The position numbers and the translations under genes were made by a program. Of a DNA stretch of 64,000 nt, positions 43,296 through 53,700 are shown piece after piece. Origin of the DNA: JBGSYJ01 sp041748075 (GTDB lineage Bacteria > Acidobacteriota > Thermoanaerobaculia > Gp7-AA8). Positions within the stretch are counted from its first letter, which is position 1. Each line of letters begins with the position of its first letter. The stretch spans positions 1-64,000 of the forward strand of contig JBGTDX010000039.1 in assembly GCA_041748075.1 (NCBI GenBank), written 5' to 3'. Under the pieces are notes generated by a model. It saw nothing but the letters and a program-made list of their open reading frames with translations. It made no database searches and was not told the origin of the DNA.

Positions 43296-44123
43296 ATGCG
43301 CAATCTCGCTTCGATCGGAATCTTTCTTCTGCTCGCCGCTCCCGGTCATGCCGCAGTCGAGTACCAGTTCCGCCAGACCACAAGGTCGGATCAGGCAGCG
43401 GTTCCGGCTCCTCCCGTAACGGGGCGTGCATTCCTCGACGGAGAAAATACCCGGGTCGATTACCTGAGCGGATCCTCATTCGGCGACGGAACCTACCTGA
43501 TCGCTCGAAGAGATCAGGGGAAGCTCCTCATCGTCAATCCCAAAAACAAAACCTATTCGGTCACCGACCTGACCGCAGTCGCCTCGTCGATCGGTGATCG
43601 GGGCATCAAGATCGAGAATCTGAAAACGAAGCTCACAAAGCTGGACGGGAGACCGATTGTGGCGGGACTTCCGACCGATCACTACCGGCTCGAAGCAACT
43701 TATGAGATGACCGTTCAGTTCGGGGAGCTCGCGCTCAGTCAGAACATCCAGACTGTCGTCGAAAAATGGACCACTGGAGCGTTCGGTGAAGCTGGACAGA
43801 GCCCGCTGACCGGGGGTCCCCTCCGGACGGGCAACGATGAGATCGACCGTCTCATCGAAGCAGAAACGTCAAAGGTCAGCGGGCTGCCCCTGCGCCAGGT
43901 CGTCACGATCACAACAACGCCCTCAAATGTGCGTACGAATTCGCAGCTGAAGATGAACGCGCGGCGCCGGCACATATCCGAGATGATCGTGACTTCGATC
44001 CAGGCGCGTGACATCGAGCAGTCGTACTTCGACATCCCCGCCGGTTTCACCAGAGTTCAGGAGATCCACTCCGGCACGAAGGACCATGCCGTCGAGACGC
44101 TCTCGATGGAACCAGTCAACTGA
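43296..44123 (+). CDS. Secreted DUF4412-like protein
   Basis: This 275-residue protein has a signal peptide (about 1-19) and a beta-rich mature part resembling DUF4412 proteins: the AFLDGENTRVDYLSG block, then LLIVNPKNKTYSVTDL and a C-terminal DIPAGFTRVQ. The start is near ACGAGGACAAAT. It is divergent from lolA, in a gap with an AT-rich segment (about 43240-43275, including TATACT at 43265). Periplasmic or surface; function unknown. Confidence 0.75.
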   Translation: MRNLASIGIFLLLAAPGHAAVEYQFRQTTRSDQAAVPAPPVTGRAFLDGENTRVDYLSGSSFGDGTYLIARRDQGKLLIVNPKNKTYSVTDLTAVASSIGDRGIKIENLKTKLTKLDGRPIVAGLPTDHYRLEATYEMTVQFGELALSQNIQTVVEKWTTGAFGEAGQSPLTGGPLRTGNDEIDRLIEAETSKVSGLPLRQVVTITTTPSNVRTNSQLKMNARRRHISEMIVTSIQARDIEQSYFDIPAGFTRVQEIHSGTKDHAVETLSMEPVN

Positions 44124-44362
44124 CACGTTGCTGGCACCTGTAGCCCAGGTCTCGTCCGCACCAGGAACCGGGTGCAGAGTTCCGAAGTCCGATGACCGCC
44201 ATATCGGCAAGCGTTTGTCCGCTCTCGACGAACGACCGATCAAATCGCACGCGCTCCATGAATCTTCTCTTTCGCCCGCCGGCTCTTCCGCGGTTGCGCT
44301 CGAGTCGGGACAGCTGTTAAGATCGCGTGGTTCCTGAAATTGGATGCTGTAACCATATTCGA
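44124..44362. other. Gene-free gap before the M23 peptidase gene
   Basis: No gene. A possible rightward promoter is TTGCGC, 18 bp, TAAGAT (about 44295-44324), 38 bp before the start codon. The rest shows no notable structure. Confidence 0.3.
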
Positions 44363-45691
44363 ATGAAGAAGCTGCTCGCCTGGGGCGAACGATTGGGTGG
44401 GATGGTGCGGGCGCCGCGACTCTACTTCGCGGCTGTACCCCTGGCAGTCCCACTTCTGTTTGCCACCGTGGACACAACCCGCCCGGTCGTCTCGCAGCCG
44501 CCGCGATTGCTGGCCCCACCCCCGCAAACAATTGCCTCCTTCGTAGAGCCGGAACCCTCCCCCGCTGCTCCCATGGAGTTCGAGGTGAACGTATCCGTCC
44601 GGAGCGGCGATACCCTCGATTCGATCTTCCGCGATGGGGGACTCAGCGGATCGGAGGCGTACGCGCTGGTCTCGGAGTTCAGCAAGACCATCGATCCCCG
44701 CCGGCTGAAGCTTGGTGACCTCGTGCGGTTCCACTACGCGGAACAGAACGCAGTCAGCGCCGTTTCGATGAAGGTCGCGGGCTGGGGGGAAGTGAATGCG
44801 CGCCGGAATGACGAGGGCTTTGAAGTCATCGCATCCGAGGCGCCGGTATCCGTGAAGGAAACGGTGGTGAGCGCGAGCATCGAATCATCTCTCTATGAGT
44901 CCATCCGGGCTGCGGGTGAAGGCCCGCAGCTGGTGCAGAGCCTCGTCGATGTCTTCCAGTGGGACGTCGACTTCTTCGCGCTCAGGAAGGGCGATTCGTT
45001 CAGCCTGCTGGTGGAGAAGAAGTTTTCCGGATCCGATCCGTCCGGCTACGGGCCGATTCTCGCGGCACGATTCGTACATGCCGGGAAGATGTACGAAGCA
45101 TTCCGATTCGAACAGCCGGACGGGCGCGCCGGCTACTACACGAGCAACGGAACGCCTGTCAGAAAGCAGTTCCTGAAGGCTCCACTCAAATTCTCGCGCA
45201 TGACCTCCGGATTCACCAGAAAACGCTTCCATCCGATCCTCAAAGTTCACCGGCCTCATCTCGGCGTCGATTACGGTGCGCCGACGGGCACACCGGTGAT
45301 GACGACAGCCGACGGCGTGGTCACCTTTGCCGGCTCGGGAAGGGGAGAAGGCAACTTTATCCGCATTCGCCACAATTCTCGAATCGAGACGGCCTACCTC
45401 CACCTCTCGAGATTCGCCAAGGGGTTGAAGAAGGGAACGAAGGTCGAGCAGGGAGATATCATTGGCTACGTGGGGTCCACGGGTCTTTCCACGGCACCCC
45501 ATCTCGATTATCGTGTACGAGACAACGGCCAATGGATCAACCCTCTAGAGCTCAAATCGATCACTCCGGATCCTCTTCGCGGCGCGTCCATGCAGAAGTT
45601 CCTCGCCTCGGTCGAACACACCTCCGAGAAACTCGAGAATGGTCTGACGCAGCTCGCCTCCAATCAGGAGATCCGCCGGGCACTCTTCTAA
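44363..45691 (+). CDS. M23 family metallopeptidase (MepM-like)
   Basis: This 442-residue protein starts at ATG 44363 (MKKLLAW). It has a membrane-spanning or signal segment (about 17-35), a LysM/OapA-like region (RSGDTLDSIFRDGGLSGSEAY, about 72-92) and the peptidase domain at about 295-395. Zinc ligands H and D occur in PHLGVDYG; the C-terminal HxH motif reads PHLDYRV, an Asp replacing the second His, which is common in one M23 subgroup. It would cleave peptidoglycan cross-links in the periplasm. The GHMP kinase fusion gene begins 13 bp later and may be co-transcribed. Confidence 0.87.
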   Translation: MKKLLAWGERLGGMVRAPRLYFAAVPLAVPLLFATVDTTRPVVSQPPRLLAPPPQTIASFVEPEPSPAAPMEFEVNVSVRSGDTLDSIFRDGGLSGSEAYALVSEFSKTIDPRRLKLGDLVRFHYAEQNAVSAVSMKVAGWGEVNARRNDEGFEVIASEAPVSVKETVVSASIESSLYESIRAAGEGPQLVQSLVDVFQWDVDFFALRKGDSFSLLVEKKFSGSDPSGYGPILAARFVHAGKMYEAFRFEQPDGRAGYYTSNGTPVRKQFLKAPLKFSRMTSGFTRKRFHPILKVHRPHLGVDYGAPTGTPVMTTADGVVTFAGSGRGEGNFIRIRHNSRIETAYLHLSRFAKGLKKGTKVEQGDIIGYVGSTGLSTAPHLDYRVRDNGQWINPLELKSITPDPLRGASMQKFLASVEHTSEKLENGLTQLASNQEIRRALF

Positions 45692-45704
45692 CTCTCGGGG
45701 CGCC

Positions 45705-47624
45705 ATGAAAACCATCACCGTTCGGGTGCCCGCGCGAGCAGATCTGGCGGGCGGCACTCTCGATCTCTGGCCGCTCTACCTGTTCCATCCAGGATCCAGG
45801 ACTGTCAATGTCGCGGTCTCCCTGCATGCCGAATGCGAGGTCCAGGCTATCGCTCACGGCCGCATCGAAGTCGAGCTCGGTGACACGGGGTACCGGGCTG
45901 ATTACGACTCCTCCGTCGAGATGCTGCATGACGAGAATGTTTCTCTGATCGCTCGAGCGGTCGAGCATTTCAAGCTCTCCGGCATCCACATCACCACACG
46001 GACAGAGGTACCGCGCGGCTCGGGGCTCGGCGGTTCCTCCGCACTGGCCATAGCGGTTGTTCGCGCCCTGTCCGAATTCACGGATCTCCCGGTGGAAGGC
46101 GAAGCCCTCATTGCCCTGGTGCGCGATCTCGAGACCCGGCTGCTCCATGTGCCCGCGGGCGTGCAGGACTACTATCCCCCGGTATACGGCGGGTTGTCTT
46201 CTCTGCACCTGAATCCCGGCGCGATCGTCCGGCAGTCGATCCGGCTTCCCCTCGGTGAACTCGCGCAGCACTTCGTGCTTCACTACAGCGAGGTATCCCA
46301 CTTCTCCGGCACGAACAACTGGGAGATCTACAAACGCCACATCGATGGCGACTCCGACGTTCGCACGGCATTGTCTGAAATCGCGGGGATCTCCAGCGAG
46401 ATGGAACACGCGCTCGAGTCCCACGATCTGGCTTCGGCAGGCCGTCTGCTCGGCGAGGAATGGCGCGTGCGCAAGTCTCTGATCGAGGGCATCTCGACCT
46501 CCGAGATCGATCGGGCCATCACTGCCGGCAACAAGGCAGGGGCCTGGGCTGGAAAGGTCTGCGGGGCAGGCGGAGGCGGCTGCATCGTTTTCCTCACACC
46601 CCCGGAACGGCGCGACAAGGTAGTAAGGGCCCTTAGAAAGGTTCCCGGCCGCACGCTCGATGCCATGCCCGTGCCCTACGGACTCACCGTCGAACAGAAG
46701 CCGGACAAGCAGTCCTTTGCGTTCATCGACCGACCCTCCCGCGCGCCGCTGGAGGCCGTCGATCAACTCTACCTTTCCGCAGGCGGAGACGGTCCCTATC
46801 GCCCGTTCGTGATGATTGAAGGTGCGGTTACCTTCGACGATGCCAGGAGAGGAACTCATCTGACGATCTCCCGCGCGCTCATGGCGCCCGTGAGCACGTC
46901 AGAAGAGCGGATCGACTGGAGCCTCGCTGTTGCGATCGAACCGGATCACCTCCGGCTCACTGCCGTCCCCGAACCCGATCGCACGTTTGCCGTGCGCCCC
47001 AACGACGAGAAACTCACGGCCATCACGACGGAGGGCGATGAGTCGTTCCGCCATTACCTCGAAGAAACCGAGAAGCTGACGATCTTTCACAACCCGGAGC
47101 TGTCGCTCTACTCGGAGCCGTCTGAAAGCCGTGAAGACTTCCTTCGCCGTTGCATGGAAGCGGGAACGCGGGTGCTCGAGCCGGAAACCGATCGACTCGA
47201 GAGCACGTTCCGGCGGCGAATCGACCAGATGAAACAGAAACAGGAGCGCGAGCAGCGCGTCATCGATGACTCCACCGAGAGAATGCAGCACAGTGCCACG
47301 GAGGTGAACATCGCCTGGGGTCAGACGCTCTACAACATCACCAGCGGACGTCGAGCGCACTCCGACGCCCCCAGCTCTCCCCGCGAAGGGGACTATTTCG
47401 AGGGAATCTCCGCACTCAAGAAGTCGTGGGACCGCGAGTTGGAGGCTCTCCGCGACTCCATCAACGACAAAGCCCGGCGCATCGAGGAAATCACCCTCAC
47501 GCCCTCACGCAGGAACATCGAGATCCGGCGTTACGTCATCGTATGGGCTGCCGGGTTCGAATCCGGACAGCGACGATCGGAAGAGGCAACCCGGAAGCGG
47601 GCCACCAGACGTTCGGAAGCCTGA
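45705..47624 (+). CDS. GHMP-family kinase fused to HerA-like ATPase C-terminal region
   Basis: This 639-residue protein has two halves. Residues 1-325 are a GHMP kinase: motif 1 VPARADLAGGTLDLW, the ATP loop PRGSGLGGSSALA (about 103-115) and motif 3 KVCGAGGGGCIVF. The substrate may be a heptose or other sugar. Residues of about 345-639 match what I know as the C-terminal tail of HerA/DUF87-type ATPases: a beta segment (RPFVMIEGAVTFDD), a FRHYLEETEKLTIFHNPEL linker, a long coiled coil (about 480-540 and 560-605) and the SRRNIEIRRYVIVWAAG end. The ATPase core itself is absent. The fusion is open through the junction with no stop. Confidence 0.85.
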   Translation: MKTITVRVPARADLAGGTLDLWPLYLFHPGSRTVNVAVSLHAECEVQAIAHGRIEVELGDTGYRADYDSSVEMLHDENVSLIARAVEHFKLSGIHITTRTEVPRGSGLGGSSALAIAVVRALSEFTDLPVEGEALIALVRDLETRLLHVPAGVQDYYPPVYGGLSSLHLNPGAIVRQSIRLPLGELAQHFVLHYSEVSHFSGTNNWEIYKRHIDGDSDVRTALSEIAGISSEMEHALESHDLASAGRLLGEEWRVRKSLIEGISTSEIDRAITAGNKAGAWAGKVCGAGGGGCIVFLTPPERRDKVVRALRKVPGRTLDAMPVPYGLTVEQKPDKQSFAFIDRPSRAPLEAVDQLYLSAGGDGPYRPFVMIEGAVTFDDARRGTHLTISRALMAPVSTSEERIDWSLAVAIEPDHLRLTAVPEPDRTFAVRPNDEKLTAITTEGDESFRHYLEETEKLTIFHNPELSLYSEPSESREDFLRRCMEAGTRVLEPETDRLESTFRRRIDQMKQKQEREQRVIDDSTERMQHSATEVNIAWGQTLYNITSGRRAHSDAPSSPREGDYFEGISALKKSWDRELEALRDSINDKARRIEEITLTPSRRNIEIRRYVIVWAAGFESGQRRSEEATRKRATRRSEA

Positions 47625-47841
47625 CCTTCCGCAACACGCCAGCAGCGTGAACCCTGAGGCCCTGCAACACGTGTCCCCCGGCGCACCCGAAGTGTTCAAA
47701 TTCTGGACGCCTGTCCAGATTTCAAAAGCCCATCGAGTGGGCCTGAAACTGGTAACTCTCTAAGAATCAATAAATTACTAAAATTGTATCAACTGGCAGG
47801 CATCTTGGACTCATTCGGCTCAGCCAACGAGGAGAGTCCGA
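47625..47841. other. Gap upstream of the receiver-sigma gene
   Basis: No gene in 217 bp. The right half is AT-rich (47760-47790), consistent with a promoter. See the -24/-12-like site at 47794. Confidence 0.4.
47794..47808 (+). promoter_or_regulatory. Possible -24/-12 (sigma-54-like) element
   Basis: TGGCAGGCATCTTGG matches TGGCAC-N5-TTGC in 7 of the conserved bases, keeping TGG and TTG at the right distance, with G instead of C at the -12 C. It lies 34 bp before the receiver-sigma start. Chance matches are frequent. Confidence 0.25.
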
Positions 47842-48726
47842 ATGAAACAGGTACTGGTAGTCGACGACGAGGAAGCGATCACAGAAGGGCTGCTCGCACT
47901 TTTCGAGCTCGAGCACATTGAAGCAACGGGCGCATACGATCGCGAAAGCGCCGAAGCTCTGATCCAATCGGAGTTTTATCCGGTGATCCTCGCCGATCTG
48001 CGACTCAGGACCGAGGAGGACGGGCTCAGACTGCTCGACTCAATCAAGAGGATGAGTCCCCGCTCGCGTGTCGCCAGCCTGACCGCATTCGCAACGCCAG
48101 AGATCGAGGCCGAACTGCTTCGTCGTGGCTCGTCGATGGTGCTCCGCAAGCCGATGGAGTTCGACGAGATCATCGCGGTCGTCGAAGAGATGCTCGCCGA
48201 AATCGGGAAGGCGGCCGAAGCTCAGCAGACACGCACCGGCCAGCCCCTCGATACAGAAGCGTTGTACAAGGATGTACACAGAGTTCTCTACTCGATCCCG
48301 CAGAAGCGATTTGGATTCTCTGCCGAGGAGTCTGCGGAACTGGTGCAGGAAGCGTGGTGCCTGTTCATGCAGAAGCAGGCGTCGATCCAGATGGCAAAGC
48401 CCTGGCTTGCGGGAACGGTAGTGAATCTCTGCAAGCAGCAGATTCACTCGCTGACCCGTCGGCGGGAGACGACCAGGCAGATGAGCTCCGAAACGGTAGA
48501 GATCGCGGGAGTGCAGGGGGTCTCCTACGAGAAGACGCTGATGATCCGCCAGGCACTCGCGCAGCTCGATGACCGCGGCCGCAAACTCTGCGTACTGATC
48601 GGCATGGAAGGATGGTCCTACGATGAGGTCAGCGAAGAGCTCAACCTCCCGCTCGGTTCGATAGGTCCTCTGTACATCCGGGCCAAGGCAAGGATGCGCA
48701 AACTGCTCAACGCATCCAACAACTGA
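47842..48726 (+). CDS. Response regulator receiver fused to sigma-70-type (ECF-like) domains
   Basis: This 294-residue protein joins an N-terminal receiver (about 1-120; VLVVDDEE, Asp52 in VILADLRLR, and LRKP) to sigma region 2-like (about 140-205; ELVQEAWCLFMQKQ ... LAGTVVNLCKQQIHSL) and sigma region 4 (about 230-290; DDRGRKLCVLIGMEGWSYDEVSEELNLP). Phosphorylation would free the sigma part. This is the reverse order of PhyR, where the sigma-like domain comes first. AGGAGAG precedes ATG 47842. A cognate kinase is not adjacent; the kinase/NtrC pair lies 1-3 kb downstream. Confidence 0.87.
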   Translation: MKQVLVVDDEEAITEGLLALFELEHIEATGAYDRESAEALIQSEFYPVILADLRLRTEEDGLRLLDSIKRMSPRSRVASLTAFATPEIEAELLRRGSSMVLRKPMEFDEIIAVVEEMLAEIGKAAEAQQTRTGQPLDTEALYKDVHRVLYSIPQKRFGFSAEESAELVQEAWCLFMQKQASIQMAKPWLAGTVVNLCKQQIHSLTRRRETTRQMSSETVEIAGVQGVSYEKTLMIRQALAQLDDRGRKLCVLIGMEGWSYDEVSEELNLPLGSIGPLYIRAKARMRKLLNASNN

Positions 48727-48845
48727 CAGCGTACGCCCGGAGTTACCAGCTCGCGGGAGGAAGAATGCGACCATCGCGCTTAGCCAAAGCCTGCGGACTG
48801 CGATAGGATTCCGACCTGCAGAATCATTCAGGACCGGAGGCAGTC

Positions 48846-49313
48846 ATGACAGCCAAAGCAAAGCCGATCCCTGAGGGCTACCACTCCATCACGCCGTACC
48901 TCGTCGTCAACGGAGCGTCGCGAGCCCTGGATTACTACAAGCAGATATTCGGTGCGACAGAGATCATGCGCATGGACGGTCCCGAAGGAAAAGTCATGCA
49001 CGCCGAATTCAAAATCGGCGATTCGATCCTCATGATTGCCGATGCGTTTCCGGAACTGGGATTCGTCAGCCCCGAAGGACTCCCGGGAACGCCCGTGGGG
49101 ATGATGGTCTATGTGGAGGATGTCGACTCCGTCGCGAAGGCTGCGGTTGCCGCCGGGGCCACCGAGCTTCGACCGATCGAGAATCAGTTTTATGGCGATC
49201 GCTCCGGAACATTCAGGGATCCGTTCGGCCATGTCTGGACGATTGCCACGCACATCGAGGACGTTTCGCCGGAAGAGATGGAACGGCGGATGGCCTCACA
49301 GGGTGAAGGGTGA
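48846..49313 (+). CDS. VOC-family protein (PhnB/glyoxalase-like)
   Basis: This 155-residue protein has two beta-alpha-beta-beta-beta modules of the vicinal oxygen chelate fold, with PYLVVNGASRALDYYKQIFGA at the start and YGDRSGTFRDPFGHVWTIATH near the end, as in YdjN/PhnB-type members. A metal-dependent role is possible but the ligand set is unclear. ATG 48846 follows GGAGG. It stands alone between the receiver-sigma gene and the leftward NtrC gene. Function unknown. Confidence 0.86.
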   Translation: MTAKAKPIPEGYHSITPYLVVNGASRALDYYKQIFGATEIMRMDGPEGKVMHAEFKIGDSILMIADAFPELGFVSPEGLPGTPVGMMVYVEDVDSVAKAAVAAGATELRPIENQFYGDRSGTFRDPFGHVWTIATHIEDVSPEEMERRMASQGEG

Positions 49314-49358
49314 CCGCTTTTGAAACGCGCTCTCTCCGGGCGGCTTTGGTGGGGTGCA

Positions 49359-50681
49359 TTACTTCTTGAGTTTCGCGTAGATGGTCGAGGGGCTGACTTC
49401 GAGCCGGCGGGCTGCCTCACGGATGTTTCCATCGAAGGACTCCACGCAACGCTTCACGTAGTCGCCGACATGTTCCTCGAGAGGGCGCACCTCGAATGCC
49501 TCCAGTCCCGCGCCCGGCACCACCGGATCCAGAAGGAGGTCTTCCACTCGGAGCTCGCCTTCGCGATTCATGAGCAGCGCACGCTCCAGCACATTCCGCA
49601 GCTCGCGCACATTGCCGGGCCAGTTGTAGCCCATCAGCTTGGCCAGCGCACGCTCCGACAGTCGGGTGCGCTTGTGACCCAGCTCGTCACTGAGTGCAGC
49701 GAGGATCGTCTCCGCCAGGACAGGTAGATCCTCGAGGCGCTCCCTGAGCGGCGGGATCCTGATCCTTACGACGTTCAACCGGTAGAACAGATCCTTCCGG
49801 AACCGGCCCTCTGCGACCTCAGCGGCGATATCGCGGTTCGTGGCCGCTATGAGGCGGATGTCGACGGTCGTGTCTCGTACGCCACCCACGCGTCTGAATC
49901 TTTTCTCCTCGAGCGCTTTCAGCAGCCGCGCCTGAATCGAGATCTCGAGCTCGCCGATCTCGTCGAGAAAAACCGTTCCCTTCGCCGCAATCTCGAACAG
50001 TCCCGGTTTTGCAGACGTCGCATCGGTGAATGAGCCCTTCTCGTGGCCGAACAGTTCGGACTCGAGCAGTTCGCGCGAAAGGCCGGCACAGTTCAAATCG
50101 ACGAACGGGGCGCCGGCTCGAATCGAGGTGTCGTGGAGCATGCGCGCCACGATGCCCTTTCCACTGCCGGACTCGCCCTCGAGCAGAACGGGAGACGGTG
50201 CCGAGGCGACCTTCGTGATCAGATCGTTGAGCTCACGCGCTGCCGCGGAAACCCCGGGGAATGTTCTCTGAACGCGCGATTGGCTCCGACGCAGGGCTTC
50301 GAGCTCACGCCGCGTTGCGATCTGAGAGCCCACCCGGTCGAGTACGATCTCGAGCGTGTCGAAGTCGTAGGGCTTGGACACGAAGGTCTCTGCTCCCCTC
50401 CGCATGGCTTCGACGGCCACGTCGATCGTGCCTACCCCGGACATCATGATTACAGCCGTCGACTCTGATCGCGACTTGATGTGCTCGAGCACGTCGAGCC
50501 CGGAGTGATCCGGCAGGTTGACATCCAAAAGCACGACATCCGGCATCGCTGCGTCGAACTGTCTGAACCCTTCGGCACCGGAGGACCCGGTCGTGACATC
50601 CCATCCCGCGTACTCGAGCATTGCCTTCAGGCCCTCGAGCACATCGCGGTCGTCGTCGACTATGAGAATACGTTTATCCAT
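49359..50681 (-). CDS. NtrC-family response regulator with variant GSFTDA loop
   Basis: This 440-residue protein has a receiver (about 1-120; Asp53 in VVLLDVNLP), an AAA+ domain with Walker A GESGSGKG, Walker B FLDEIGEL, and a Fis-type helix-turn-helix at the end (GNIREAARRLEVSPSTIYAKLKK). The sigma-54-contact loop reads GSFTDA rather than GAFTGA, a substitution that could weaken or alter sigma-54 activation. Transcription follows the hybrid kinase 110 bp upstream, so it is its likely partner. ATG 50681 is well placed. Confidence 0.92.
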   Translation of the reverse strand: MDKRILIVDDDRDVLEGLKAMLEYAGWDVTTGSSGAEGFRQFDAAMPDVVLLDVNLPDHSGLDVLEHIKSRSESTAVIMMSGVGTIDVAVEAMRRGAETFVSKPYDFDTLEIVLDRVGSQIATRRELEALRRSQSRVQRTFPGVSAAARELNDLITKVASAPSPVLLEGESGSGKGIVARMLHDTSIRAGAPFVDLNCAGLSRELLESELFGHEKGSFTDATSAKPGLFEIAAKGTVFLDEIGELEISIQARLLKALEEKRFRRVGGVRDTTVDIRLIAATNRDIAAEVAEGRFRKDLFYRLNVVRIRIPPLRERLEDLPVLAETILAALSDELGHKRTRLSERALAKLMGYNWPGNVRELRNVLERALLMNREGELRVEDLLLDPVVPGAGLEAFEVRPLEEHVGDYVKRCVESFDGNIREAARRLEVSPSTIYAKLKK

Positions 50682-50790
50682 GGCCTGATCACCGCATTAC
50701 ACTGGCTTCCACTCTGGGAAGCGTGCGCCGGGATTCATCGTCCTGGTGGCGATCAGGATGACATGCTTCCCGGCCCGATCAAAGAGCCTG

Positions 50791-53700
50791 TCACGACGGC
50801 ACAGTAAAGCGGGTCAGCATCAGGGATGCGAACTCCTGAAGGAGCGATTCCACATCGTACGGCTTCTGGATGAAGCGGCTGAACGGATCGCCCACGAGCG
50901 AGATTATCCTCTCGCGCTCCGCGTATCCTGATGAGATCAGAATCGGCACCCGAGGAAGAACTTCCCGAATCTGCTTGTAAACCATCTCGCCCGGCATTTC
51001 GGGGAGCCCCAGATCCAGGATGATGAAATCCGGAACCATCCCCTCTCGAAGGAGCGACAGCGCTGCAGGTCCCGTGGGTTCCGATCTCGTAGTCGCTCCC
51101 TCGCCGTCGAGCAGAATCTCCAGCCCCTCGGCCACATCCGGTTCATCATCGATGATGAGCACCGTCTTTCCAGTCAATCTTCCGGAGCTGACTTCCGGCC
51201 GGCTCTGATCGTCGGCGGGTTCACCAACCTGAGGAATGATGAGATAGAAGGTCGTACCCTTTCCCTCCTCGGACTCGACGAAGACCACCCCCTCATGCTC
51301 CCGGATGAGGCGGTGCACGACCGACAACCCCAGACCAGGTCCTTTGCCCACTTCCTTGGTCGTAAAGAAAGGATCGAAGATTTTGTCGAGAATATCCTCC
51401 TGAATGCCGGTTCCGTTATCTTTCACGAGCATTGCAGCCCATGGCCCGGCTCCCAGTCCCCACCGTTCGGTTTCCCTCGGGGAGAGCGATCTCACATCGA
51501 ACTGCAGGACCCCGCCTCCCGGCATCGCATCGCGCGCATTGAGCGAGAGGTTCAATAGCATCTGGCTCAGGTGAGTGGGGTCTGCATTGATCCGAATCGA
51601 AGTGTCGATACGCCCCATTTCGATCACCACCTCCGGCGGAAGTGCGGGACGAATGATCCGCATCTGATCTTCGAGCAGCTGCGCCGGTGAAACCTCCGTC
51701 ATAGTCGGCCTGCGCGGCTGGGCAAATTCGAGCAGCTGTCTCGTGACGTCCTTCGCCCGGTGAACTGCTTTGCGGATATGTTCCGACGATCGCTGGATTG
51801 CTTCATCGTCGGGATACTTACGTCGGAGAAGGTCGGCCCAGGGCAACGCAGCCATCAGCGTGTTGTTGAAGTCGTGTGCGATGCCGGATGCCATCTGTCC
51901 GAGCGACTGCATCTTCTGCGCATGAGTGAGCGATCGCTCCATTTCAGCAGCTCGAAGCTCCGGCCGCAGGTCACGCAGCGTCACCATGACAAGCGACTGT
52001 TCTCCGAGGGTCAGCTCGGACACACGAGCCGACGAAGGAATGCTCGCACCCTCTCTGGCGACGAGAAACAACGAAATCTCTGCTCCCGGCTCCGTCCTGC
52101 CGGTGTCAGGCCTTTCGAGTAGGCTCTCGCCTTGTTCATTCACGATCAGCGCATCGATCGGAACGACCTTCAATTCGTCGAGAGTGAACCCCGAGAGAGA
52201 TTCGAATACAGGGTTCGCGTCGACCAGAAGACCTGAATCCTTCGCGAAGATGGCAATCGGGTCGTAACCCCTGAGGAAAATCTGACGGTGCCGTTCCTCT
52301 GCCGCCCGTTCTGCTGTGAGGTCTCGAATGAAGGACACCAGGACGGCACGCCCGCTCAGGAGAAACGGACCCGAGCGGAACTCAACGCTGACGAGCCTCT
52401 GGTCAGACCGCTTCAGAGTTGCTTCCAGATCGAGATGAAAGCCCGGTGTCAGTGCGGAAAGCTGATCGAGCCTCCGCCGGAAGCTTTCAGCATCGCGTTC
52501 GCCAGCCAGGTCGATCATGGTCCGCCGAACCAGATCCTCCCGTCCAGAACCCATCAGACGCTCGAATGCCGGATTGCAGTCCAGAATCTGATGCGTCGCC
52601 TGATCGGTGATCAGAACCGCCTCGATCGCATTCTGGAAGAACTCGCGATAACGCATCTCAGCCGCCTGCACCTCGCTCAGATCGCGCCCGGTCAAGAGCA
52701 CGGCGGAACGTCCGGCCATCGCAATGGCCGTGGCCGTGTAGCCGAACCTGAAGGTCGATCCATCGGATCGAACGGCGTGCGACATCCCCGCGGATGGGGC
52801 AAAAGTGACACCCGCGTGGGAAAGCTTGCCGCGAATGACCGGCTGGTCGGTCTCCGAGAACCATCTCTCGAACTGTCGACCCTCGAGTTCGTCCGGGGCC
52901 ATTCCGAAGTAAGCCGCACCAACCCTGTTCGCCTCGATTACCGTCCCCGTTGCGGAGTCGATCACGAAGATTCCGGACAATGATTGTTCGAACAGGACAC
53001 GAGAGCGAAGTTCCGCCTCCCGGCGCTGGGTGATGACTCTGGCTACCGCCGCGACTCCGGCGATTCGCTTCCCATCGCGAATCACGCTCAGATCCCATTC
53101 GGCTGCAAACTCGCCCGCTGGGGATCTGTGAATGTGGACCCTCTGACTCCACACGCCCGGATTCTCGAGGAGTTCCAGCCAGGAGTCTCGCATGATGTCC
53201 GCGTCCGGCTGCGCGAACAGCGTCCAGATCGGCTTCCCGATGATGTCGGAAGCATCGACCCTGAACGTATCCTCCGCGCCACGATTCCATTCCTGAACCA
53301 GGCCTTCCGGTGTGGTGAACAGAATGGCCAGTTCCAGATGAGCGAGCACAAACGCAATGCGTGACTGCGCCGCCTGCGCATCGCGCTCCGCCACCTGGAG
53401 CCGGGCTCGAAGCTCCTCGATCTGAAGGGCCTCTGTAATGATGCGTTCCAGAGCTTCGAACGTGGCCGGGCTCTTGACGTGGTAAGAGGAGACCCGGAAC
53501 GGCATCAGTTCCGTCGCCGATTGAAGGTCTGCGCTCGCAGTGATGATGACGGTCGGAAGCGCCTTCCCCCGTTCCTCGAGAAGTCCGAGAAGCTGTGCTC
53601 CATCAGCTCCTCCCGGCAGCCCGAGATCGAGAATCATCAGGCCATAGTCGTCGGTCTCCGCAAACTCCAGCGCCTCGGCAGCTGTGTTCGCCTGATCCAT

